Shown here: piece after piece, positions 50,101 to 62,100 of the stretch
Layout of the letters: every line of letters begins with the position of its first letter
Position numbering within the stretch: the stretch's first letter is position 1
Assembly (NCBI RefSeq): GCF_030463565.1
Contig: NC_134643.1
Location: forward strand, 41,826,221 to 41,890,220
Direction of reading: 5' to 3'
DNA: 64,000 bases
Source: Pelecanus crispus
Taxonomy: Eukaryota; Chordata; Aves; Pelecaniformes; Pelecanidae
Program-made: the position numbers and the translations under genes
Notes under the pieces: model-generated
What the model was told of the DNA's origin: nothing
What the model saw: the letters and a program-made list of their open reading frames with translations, nothing else
Databases searched by the model: none

Positions 50101-53100
50101 GGTTTTATTTTTTTAAAAACAAAAAAATTAAAATCAGACATCAACCTGAAAATGGCAAGAACAATTTGAGCACAATAAATAACAAGTGGTGTGTCTATCT
50201 CTGCAATGCTTCGTTGTCTTCGTTCTCTCAAGAATGAAGCCTAACTAGGTCAGTCAGCAGGTAGCAGAAAAAAGCTGAAAACATATTACAGGGTTTACTG
50301 TTAATGTCTATTATTCTTGCTTAAGGATATTTAACACTGGATTACAACAATCCAAACTGTAAATTTATGATTTTATGTAATTCCTTTGATTATCTTTAAT
50401 CACGTCACTAATCTTGCCAATTCTATTTTTGCCATCTATATAAAGGAGTACTAGACATTACAAAAATACCATAAAGATTAATCAATTTGCTAAGTGTTTG
50501 AAACAACACACAAAACCCATATTTCATAAAGCCAGCAGACCAACAAAATGAGTTTTGGAGTGGAGTATTACCTGTGAAACAAGGAATTTGCACAACTGAT
50601 AAAAAATTTCTGCATTCTGAGGATTCTTCTCAAAAGCTCCAATCCACACTTTGTAGGCATCGTCACTCTGCTCCATCTGCAAATACAAGGTGGCCAAACT
50701 CTCCAAGAGCTGACAGTTGTTAGGGCAGAGCTCCAATAAAGATCTACAAAGTTCTGCAGCAGACTCCCACCTTAAATAAAAGTACAGGTAAGTTTTAAAA
50801 AAAAGCAGTTGCATACTGCAATTAAAAATGTCTTGAAACAACTTACCTTTCAAGAAGTTTCAGCAAAGCTATCATGTTTCTGTAGAGAGGAAAGCAGATA
50901 GCTATTCTTTTGTCAGCCTCAAGGCTTTCATCAGTACATGTTTTGACCGCATCTTCAAAACAAAAGTATAAAATCAAATCTTTAGACCTCAAGCAATGTC
51001 AAAGTTATTTGAAGCCATAACAAAATAAAAAGTCTCATCTAACATACTGAAAATATGCAAGTGTGGAAAGATATTTCTGAGAGTGCTGCTTTTGCAAATT
51101 ATTAAAAGGAAAGTTACCATCTTTGGAAAAGCTTTCTTAACACTTATCATCACAATGCAAAGACAAAACTCTTTCAGAAATTTCGTCCCTTGTTCATTTA
51201 AAAAACAGGAAACATCCCACCAATGAAATGTTAAAGCCACATTACAGATAGCAGTGTATCACTACATTTAAAACTACATTCCAGGATTTCCAATATAGCT
51301 GCTGAAAGCTATTGACACAAAAGCTAGTATAGGATATTATTTTTCTTGTCAGCATAATAAAAAGTTACCCAACAATGAACCGCCCATAATGAACGCCCCA
51401 TTATCATGGCTAGACTGCCTTCACTCCCACAGTTGGGCTACTCAATCTATCCTTGAGTATTTCCACACTGCATTACCACCTGCAGTATAGATATATTCTC
51501 AATGGCAATTCAATATTGCTGCTGGCTATCATGCCAAGTACTGACAATGATACAATGCTATTACAAGGTCTACCTCTGGCAGCACCACAAGTCAAGAATT
51601 CAATTTCTTCTAGTATCTTCATTTTACATCTTTAGAAAAATTATTCAGTTCACTTAAACTTTGAAGACAAACACATGCATTGCTCTGCCTCTTCTAAGGA
51701 AACACGCTGATCTTCCAGGAATGTAACTTTCCAATAGACACATCCCATTGAGGGGAGGGAGGGCAAGAGGGAGATCAACAACAGAAGCTTGGCTTTATGC
51801 TTGCATAAGCCCAAGAGAACTAGCAATGTCATACTGTCATAAGCCACTGGTCTTTATCTTGCTAGAATATCATAGTTCAGAGAAAAAGCTATGGCTTTGA
51901 ACCATAGATGAAAAAACTCAGTGTGTGTGTGTTAAGTACCCAAGAACATGGACTTTCCTCACAGCTCTGTTCAAATCAAGATGAAATACTCACTAGATTA
52001 ATCCCAATGGCTTAACATGGTCATCAGTAATATTGCACTGCCTTGAAATTACAAAGTTGGATAATATTTCTTGATTTACAACAAGTGAGTAATGTATTAA
52101 GTAGTTTACCTCCTTAATCTTACCTTCAAACATAGCTAACAGCATATCAGGATCGGTCTTCACATCTTGAACTGTTTGCCATGGTATTAAAAATGGCTCT
52201 TTGTTCATGATCCTTGAAGGATTGACATTAGCTGGATCATAGAACTTGACTGGGAGAATGCCAAATTCAGTTAGATGTATGTAAGCCAGCCAAGCCAAGC
52301 AACGGTCACTTACAGTAAGGCGTTCCGATATTATCTTCTCATTTGCTGATTTTAAAGCATTCTGTAAAGGTTAAAAGAAATACATTTCAACCATGAAATC
52401 TTTAAGATCTAAGAATAAGAAAAGGAAACAGGAAGAATAAGGTTTAATCTCAAATCTTCTCCATAGAAAAGACAGGAACTAATTCTTTGTCAATCATGAT
52501 TATATTTGGCTTATGTAAATGTGTAACTGTATTCAAATCACATGCATAATTTCTAGTAGCAGGTTTAGAAAAACTGCAGAAAATTGTTATTTTGAAAACT
52601 GAAGAGAGAAAGACTTTGAAAACATGCATCTCCCAGCATGTGTGCCGTTTTTCTGCTTAATTCTTGGACAATTACTTCCAGTTGCATAGAAATAATACAT
52701 TAGTGACAACTCATCTACAAGTTGGATTCAGCTTGCTATATCCTACTAGGTTTTGGGGTTTTGGGGTTTTTTTGTTTGCTGGGTTTTGGTTTGTTTTTTT
52801 TTTTTTTAAATTAAGTTCTAGTTATACAGCTACTAAGTTACAGCTATCCAAGTCTACTGAAAGCATCACCATCTCTAGGCATATTGTTTAAAAAAATGTG
52901 TTGGAAACATTACTGAGAACAAGCACATTGCTTCAACTTTTCCTACCAGTCATATGCAAAACTAGAATAGCCCAGTTAAATTGGCAGATCCCAAATAAAA
53001 TCATTAAAGCATGCAATTAGACAAAGTCTAAACACAATTGCTCCTAAAACAGAACCTCAGGGCCGGTGATGTGCCAACATTTTTCTGGATAAATGCAGTA

Positions 53101-56100
53101 CAATCAAAGAATGCACTTTCAAGGGAATGAAAGTACTTGTATATTTAGGCAAAATTCAGCAGGACACTTGTCCTGTAATAGGTGAAAACCGAAGTTTCAA
53201 AAACATTTCACTTATTCACCCTTCATACTATTTACTTCAGAAAATTTGCTTTCAGGTTTTCAAAGAGATACATTGCTACATACTCTGAAGTAGCATTTAC
53301 TTAGAAACTATCTTCTTTTAAATATGGTTAAATAATCTCTCCCCAATACATTCTTTTCAACTACACAGTTCAGATGAATATAAAAAAACAAAAAAAGTTT
53401 GATTTTGTGATGGTGCTTTGGGGAAAGGTAAGGGAAACCAACCCATGTAATTCTCCCCTACACACTGGATTTCTATGTCAATGCGACACAAACTGATTTT
53501 TTTCCTCCCTCTGTTCTTTTTGTTCATTCAGTCAAACATTCAGAATTACATTTATCAGTACTGCTGTGTTTAGAATAGCTTTTGGACGAAGTCAACACAG
53601 CATTACACTCTTCTATTTAAACTGGAGCTAGAAAAAAGCATTATGGCCTTGAACCACACAATTGAGAAAAATGCTTTACGGTGTGGCAAGCAACAGGTGC
53701 CACCTGCTGGTAGGAATGAAACAACTTGCAATTGAAACTACAGCAGCGCCCACTTTTATAGCAGCTGCTGTCAGCACTCAATTTCTTACCTTCGTCCACC
53801 ACTTCTATTGTCTACAGAACCGTAGGAGTGACCTAAATTCTTTCCACAGTCACAGTAAAAGCCTGAGATAACTCCATGACTTTGGAGTTCATGGGATCAA
53901 TAAAGTCTGATTTCACAGTCTCCAAATTTTGGAGCAGAGCAATACTGTTAGATAACATCATACTATGTTCTTTCCCAAGAACTACTGGCTTGATAATTTC
54001 TGTAGCAATAAACATTTGAGTGCCTGAGGCGATACATTACTCACAGGCCCTTCACTGCAGAAAAATGTTCTACAGCTTACCAGAAATCAGGTAAAGCTAT
54101 TCCCTGGGAATTATTTTGAGACGTAGCGGCCTAGGCTATTAGCTACACAAGCAAAGCTTGTGTAAAAGGTAAAGTTTAAAAATGGTAAAAAAGAAAGGTA
54201 AAAAAAGGTAAAGTTTAGGTAAAAAAACCCCAAAGGTATATCTAAATTTTACGATGGCATCATATCTCAAAACAAAAGTCTCTAGGAGAATTCCTGCAGT
54301 AAATACAGGAAGGAACAGTTCTTCTAAAGTTGACACTATCAGAGTCACAGGCATTATAAAGGTGAAGGTGTGAAGACAGTTCCTGGGGTGGTAACCTGGA
54401 AGTTACCTGCAGCAGAACAAGAGCATTCTGATGTCTTCCTGTAAACAGGCTTAAGTGAACCCTGTACAGGAGAGTCTCCAGCAGCTGAAAGGACACAAGA
54501 TTTGGATTTTCTTCTCCCCCTGTCACTTCCATTAGGAACTGTAGCATCCTCCCACATACATAGTCTTTCCCATCAAAGGAATTCTCCAAATTCAAAAACT
54601 AGAGAGAAATAATTCATATTAATAATAATCAGAATACTAGTAAAGCTTCTAGGTTAAAGTTTAAAATCATATGAATCACAAACTTCAGATAATGTCTTTC
54701 ACCACCTTATGAACTATATTTCCCTCCCTCACACCGAATTTTCACATTAAACCTCAGAAAATGCTTTTTAAATATTAAATATAAAATAGTCCAAGTTAAA
54801 TTTTGCAAGCTTAAGTAACACAAAAAGTGTAACATCTTGATTTTAAATAACTTTTATTACCTGAAGAAAAGTGATTATTTCTACAAATATCCTGCAAACA
54901 AAACTTCGAATCACTTTCTGAGCAACTACTGAGTTTTCAAAAAACTAGTTGTTTTCGTTTCACACTTTCCCTGTCATATGTACTGGTTTTCTACAGTAGA
55001 AAATGCACTTACATGAACATTTCACATATACTTTTTTTTTTTTTTAAACTTACTGTCCACCAGATTTGATAAGAGGGAGCGTATTCCACTGCTGTTTCAC
55101 ACATTTCCTGTATCTCCTCCTTGGTTCCTCTTTTTGAGAAGAGTTTGAGATAATGACACCAAATTTCAGGATTTTCTTTGTTGTTCTCAAGGGCTCGAGC
55201 CAAAACATTTAAAGTAGAATCTAAACACTCAGATGATGAACTGTAAAAATTAAAAAATGAAAAAAGCACTCACATCAGCTGTGTTAGTATTGACTTCCAC
55301 AGTATCAAATATGAAAATGGATGCTTTTAAGAAGAATGGAAGTGACACGCAGCCATCTTTTTTTTCAAGATGTGCTGTCCTTTACTATGAAAGTTTCAGT
55401 TTCAGTAAGTTTCCACCCTTTGAATGCTATTATTAGGTGCCATTATCATAGTGCATGGAAAAATAAGTTTTCTAGGAAAAGAGTGCCATTCAAATAAGAG
55501 TCCAATTTAATTGAAAATGGGTAGGATTCATCTGTAAGCAGACGTGTCAAGCTGCAATCATATAAAGGCATTTATATCATATAGACTTAAAAGCTTAAGT
55601 AGACATTTCAAAGGCTTAGTAAAGCAAGTTAGAATATTTTTGTTACATATTTAATTTACTTTCAACAGTCAAATATAAGCCTTTATGTCATGTCATGCAG
55701 GTTTTCTCTGCCTCTAAACCAACAAAAGAGAAGGAGATTTACTTTTTGATAACTATCACGAGATGATACCAGCAAAATAATACAAGATTAGGCTCAACTA
55801 AATGACTATATTGCAAACCACAGAGATGAGCTTTAATTCATAAATAAACTTCCATACAACAGAAGAAAGCTTCTGAGGTCACATTTATTCTTAGAACATC
55901 TTTAGAAATTACTTTGCATAGACATTTATGAGAGGAAAAACACATGTCCCAAAACAAAACTAACATAGTTAACCATGTATAAGTCTGAAGCCTTCCCAAC
56001 CCCTTTTATCACCACTGCCACCTCCTAAACGACTCAGTTTCTTCAAAGTACTGAGGCAGGGTGGGGCAGGAAGTGAATGGGGCAGGTGTCTGTTTTAAGA

Positions 56101-59100
56101 AAAGATGCATTGTCTTTCATTAGGTCTTCTCCATTCTCTTCCTGGTCTTTTTCCAAGTACACTTATATTTAGAAAGTGTGCTCTTCTCACCCTGCCACTT
56201 GCTGGTAGTATTTTCTTTGAGTACTGGCCTTTCCAGTTCTATCCCTTCTAGTGTCCAGGCAGGTACTGATATAGCTAAACTGATCTTTTGCTACATCATT
56301 TTCCATTATGCACAGTTTACACAAGGCTTTTAAAAGAGAGCTGCTCCTCTCCATTCCCTTTCCTCCCTGCTGCAGCTGCTTAAGCCAGTACCTCACTATT
56401 TAAAAAAAAAAACAAAAACCCAAAGTCAATCTTTAGAACAAAACCATCATGACAGAATTCCTACTGAAATTATCTGATTGCCAATAAAAACATGGTACCC
56501 TGTAGAATAACTTAAAAGAAACAGAAACTAGAAAAACTTAGAAATCCCAAAGTTTAAAAAATTATGAAATAAGAAACTGAGTGCTCAGCTGGACCATTTC
56601 TACAGGTATGAAACCATAACTGCTCTTACAAGAAAGCTTTCTGATGAAAGTTATTTCAAACATTATTCCAACCATTCACTTTGTAGAGGAGAAACTGATT
56701 TGAGTTTATTGATCCACTACTTTATCAATGGAAGTACGACATTGCACTGTAACCTTGGGAATACATTAGGTTGTCCACTCTTCAAACACAAACAATTATT
56801 TCTCCCACGCTACTTTCCATCAACTTCCATTCTGAATCAGAACCTACCTAAAGATAAACCGTCAGTGTAATTTATTACTCACATACTATACTGCATACAG
56901 TAGGATATCTAATCTATTTTTTAACCTACTTTTAAGTAATACATTGTTTGTGGCATTGTTGAAGAAAGTTCTTTAACATCAGAAAGAAAACTTGATCATA
57001 GCAGCATCAGTAAAGCACAAAAATCTAATCTAAAATGTAGCAGACTTACCCTTCATTTTGATTCAAGTATTTGTATGCAAGTTTAATCCAAAGCTGTACA
57101 TCACAGGGGTTTTCTTGGACGCTTGCCTCCAGGTTGGAAATGTCATCAGTCTCACTTGTAAAATACCGGACATCATCTGGAGTCACCACGGCATCAAGAA
57201 CTGGAACTCTTTTTTTATGTTCTGTGGGACGAGCTGCAGATAAAATGAAAAAAAAAAAAAAAAAAATTTAAAAAAGTTCCTTTTCAAAACAGAAGTGACC
57301 TGTAAGATTAGAACTCACACAAGGACTGGCATTTATATATTTCAAGTATAGCCAATGACCAGAGCAAACTAGGGTTATTTCAACATTCTCTAAAACTTAG
57401 AACTGTGTAGTCTGTAGAAAACTGGTTATATTTCAAATGTGAAGGCAAGAGATAAACAGCTGTAAAAGGCCGCTTTGATCAACAGACATCAATCAAGGCA
57501 GCTCATTAGGCAGCTATTAGGAAACAGGCACATCTGACAAAAAAATTTATCCGAGTTCTGAGTCTCTGAAGTCCTTTTTACAGGATTTGCTAACAAATCC
57601 TAAAGCTCCCACTTGCATGAGTCGCATGTGAAACACTGTTGGGTTACTGATGCTTTAGTAAGCCTCCAAGTCTCAAATGCCATTTAACAGCAGCTTTTTT
57701 TAACTCCTGACCTCAACACCAAATACTAACTCTGTACAAATTTAAGATAAACAATCACATGAAGTTTTACTACTTATAGTTCTAGGAGGGAAAAATAAAA
57801 ATTAAAAAAAAAATTCCTAATGGCCTATAGGCAAAGCTGAAACATTCTAGGGAAATAGTTCCTTATGTTCCTTTTAAGAACAGGTAAGTAGAAATTCCAC
57901 CTTAACTTCCAGTCACACATAATACTAGATTTTTTTTTTTTTTCCCTTAAATACAACAAGCTCAGGTCAAACTTTACCCCAAAATTTATGCAAAATAAAG
58001 TTCGCATGCAGGAAATATAAAGTCAAGAGAGCTATTAAAAGCACAGGTTTTCTTAAGAACCACTTTAAAAATTAGGCATTGGGAAGAGTTTGGTAGGTAT
58101 TTCCCTCCGGTACTCTTTGTTAATGGATGCCACACATCTAGATTACCATATTTAATAGGTCCAATGAACTGCTCCTCTTCACTGCTGCTACTATCTAACA
58201 GAGGTTTTCTCCAGTACTTTGGTCTCCATTTCCTTTTATCCTTCCATGTTGTAAATGGAGGTGCTGTTAACAAGTAGTAGAAATTCTTTTACTTTTCTGT
58301 ATTCAACATTAAAACATCTTTGCTAATAAAGATTTTAGATAAAAACATTCTGTGAGTGCAACACAAGTGTACAAGTTTCAACACAAGTTATTTAAAATCT
58401 ATTGTGCTCAAGTGCATAAGTCACTTTTCCAAATTGGACTCAAAACTATTATATTATTGCCTTAAAGCAAACTCTGCTGCCTTTAATTTACCATAAGCAA
58501 AATTTAGAATACTGAGATAAATAAACTAAGCACCAAAAAAAAAAATACTCTTGGTTTACAAAATCATCAAGGTACTTAGATAATTAAAGAGTTTATATTG
58601 TATTTAATCTACCAAGTTACTTACTGTGACTTTTACTCTCATTGACATTACTGACCAGAAGAACAGCCATCTGATCCACTGACATACGGTCTCTGTTTAT
58701 ACCAAAAAGTTTTTCAACATATTTTTCTGAAACAGGAATATCCATGTCTTAGGTAAACACATAAATGAAAATGGATAGGTAACTTAACAGCAACTTAGCA
58801 CAACCTATGCTGAATTCATCAAATAGGACTGCTTCAAGAGGTACAGTAATTTAACATACTAGAATAAAGAAATAAAAACCTGAAAAGTTATAGAATTCCA
58901 GCTCCACTGAAACAGACCAGTCCAGTAGTTACAAAAAGAAGTTAGGAAGGGGAGAGGGAAACATTCCATACCCATTGCTCCCAAATCCCCTGAATCCCAG
59001 CAATTTTTTTTTTTTTCTTTTGAGTGAAATGTTCCACAGATCAATGATTTTTTCTTTCTGTAAAGGCACCAAGGTAACTACCCACTACAAAGGACTGAAC

Positions 59101-62100
59101 TGGACAGCTGCAGAAACCTATTTTTTCATACAGCTGTATCTTATAAATTGCTTCACATCAAAGTCCTCGCACCCAGAGCTTTTAATAAAAGCCATTCCCT
59201 TCAGAAATGAATCTTTGTATGCAAAAGTGAACAGGACTCTTAAAAACCTGTGGCAGTGCTGATTTCCTCATCCGTGCTTTTTTCTGAACAGCCAATCAGT
59301 TCTAAATTGTAAGACAGAATATCCTGAAACAGCTGCTTACGGCTAAGAGTGCAGTCTTTCATGTGCTGCCTAAAACAAACAAGTAAGAAATTAACATACT
59401 TATCACAGCAACAATTTAATAAGGTTTGTATCTAGAAAGTTGGTTTTAGTACACGCTAGGGTGAGGCATTAAAGAAAATGATACCCACAGAAAACACTAT
59501 AGCCTGCTTTGAAATTTCTGTTAAATATGTCTGGGTCTTCTCTAAACTTCAGCCTGCATCAGTAACTAAATCCTGGTCTTCACTATTTCACTACAGCCTG
59601 ACTCCTCAAAATAAACCTCTACACATTCGCTTCGCACTAACACAAAACCGCACTATTTAGAACTTTCCAGTTCAAACAAGGGAGTTAAAAGAATTAGGTA
59701 TCACTTTGTATTTAAAAGACTCAAACTACTTTTTGATGGTAACAGCTGAAAGCTGATACAAAATGCTGTCTGCCACCAAAAAGGGCAAAAAAAAAAGCTG
59801 AAGTCCACTCCTATTATATTTTTCCAGTAGTTAGAAGTTTCCAAATTGAGTTTATTCCTGACCAATTCATATCCATTTTCTCTTGTACCAACTTAAGTAT
59901 ACTGTGCAACATTGTTTAACAAACTATTAGTAATATAATTTAACACCAGGCTTCAAAGAAACAAACTTAGCCAGTATTTTCCCAGAAAACTAGAATTCCA
60001 CTACTACAGTAGTATTTTTTTTCATATAATCACATAATATTTGGTACATCCTTTATTTCAGTTAGCAGCATGATACATCTAATGTGCTTAACAGTATCAA
60101 CCACGACCTGAGGTTCCATGATGGTCTGAAGTTATGCTGAAGCTATAAAGCAAGGAGTCCCATCTGAATTACAAGGCAACCAAGAGGTGAAATACTCTCT
60201 AACAGTCCATACTGCTTTTCTAAATTTACATCTAAAGAGCCTCCTTTCTTCATGGCTTAGATGAAAGCATTTTTTTCCTGCCAAACAAGTTTCTGCAATG
60301 GTTATTAAAAATAACTTTCTTTTCTAGAACTTGTGCATAGATCATAAATCCAGACCTTTTAAAGAAACGAAAAACATGCCTATTTTGGTCTTTGAGTCAG
60401 ACTTCTAGAGGAGAGGTTTAGTTCAAACGAACAAAATTAAAAAGAACTCACCACTGACAGTCATCATCATTACATGTGCCCGTTAAATCAAAACGGCAGA
60501 AACACTGTTTTGGCTCAATCATATTGCTATATGTTACTGAACTGAGGTACAGTTTTTCCTTGGTTCGAAAATACGGACTAAACCTAAAATGAAACAGTGA
60601 ATTATAGTGACAAAGGTAAGACATCAGTTTTACTAAACAAAACTTTAAAAAAAAAGAATCACTTTTTCTGTATTAAATCTCATTATTTCCAAAACCCTAC
60701 TACTAACCAAAAGCATTGCTGACCTATGAGTTAAGAGGAAGGTGAAAACGGTGGGAGAGGGAGGGGACAAAACAATACGTCTCAACCTAAACAGATTCTG
60801 CTCTAGCATTCTCTTCTCCCTTAGGTGCAGAACTTCACCCATATAAAATCAGGAAGTGTAGTAATCATCCAGTAGGGAAAGCCAACTACTGAAATTGCAT
60901 TTTATTTAGTTCTAGAAAAACTGCACTCATCCTCTAGTCAGCATAAGATCAATGTCAATGGAAGTATAAAGAGAACCATTAAAGATTAATCTGAAAAAAC
61001 AGTGAAAAATCCACATCAAATTTTATAATGTGTAAACAAACAAAAACCAGTCTGAGTTGAGCAGACTAACACTTGTTTTAAATCTTTAGCTAAAGTCTGA
61101 CTATGTCAATTTTGGGATTTCTAGCTCCTTAAGAAATGGAAGCCATAGACTACAAGAAGTTAAAATGAATACTCCTTTATGATGCATCCTCCATCTTTTG
61201 CTGCTAAGAATATAGAAATAAAAACAAACTGAAGCACATAGTAGGATTCAACTGCTCCAGTTTAAATTGCAGACTTTTGTTTTCTAGAAGTTAATGTGTA
61301 GGAACAAAGCTCTCTTTAGTGAAAAGACAGATGTGTCAAATTGATTACACTCACAGGTGCCTACTTTAAGTCAAGATGAATCACTGTGGTCATGCCTCTT
61401 TCCACTGAGCAGGAATCCAAAAATAGGTGATTGGCTCAATCTTGACTCAGACAGACAATGTAAATCCTAGCCAAGTTTAAACACTGCATAATTGAAATAT
61501 GCTTCTGTTATTTTTTCCTGGATTTTAGATTGCTTCATGTAGGACATAAAAATCCTGTTTTCAAATGCTTGACTACTAATTTTTAATTTAGTTACACCAA
61601 ACAACAATCCAGTTGCAGGGAACAGTATGCAATACAACATACAAGCAGCATACTGCACAAAAGCAAGGGACTCCTGCATACCAGAAAAAGTAATAAAAAT
61701 CGTTAGGTTCCCTAAACTAGACAAAATTGTTTCAGGATAGTCAAGTTTCTCACTGCAGCTTGTCTTTCTGTACATGCCTGGGTATCAAGGAAGAGCAGTG
61801 AAGAATACTTGAACAAGAACACATATACACAGAAGTCAAACAGCTGCTACAGTCTTCATACCTGTAGGATTTAAATACTAGAAGAGGACTATGATACGGT
61901 CCAAATGGAAATGGTTTCACTTCTGTTTGTTTATTTTGCGATGTAACAAAATCCATGTCCACTGAAATTTCCTAGGAAATAGATAAACAGATATATAGCA
62001 ACTGCAATACCACCTAATAAAGACAACCTTCATGTTTAGTTTTAAAGCATTTACCTGACCACACAACAGATCTTCCTTAGGTACTATAAAGGCAGTAATT

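Noticed and set aside
52750..52768. TTTTGGGG repeats resembling ciliate telomere sequence
   Set aside because: Only two units inside a T/G-rich low-complexity stretch; vertebrate telomeres use TTAGGG.
53833..54015. 60-residue minus-strand frame between two ZFC3H1 exons
   Set aside because: The flanking exons (54,407-54,598 and 52,124-52,361) join directly in phase and match the known protein order without it; no suitable splice sites border it.
56187..56396. 69-residue minus-strand frame in a ZFC3H1 intron
   Set aside because: Exons 57,050-57,233 and 55,054-55,240 join in phase through a Gly codon; this frame has no family resemblance.
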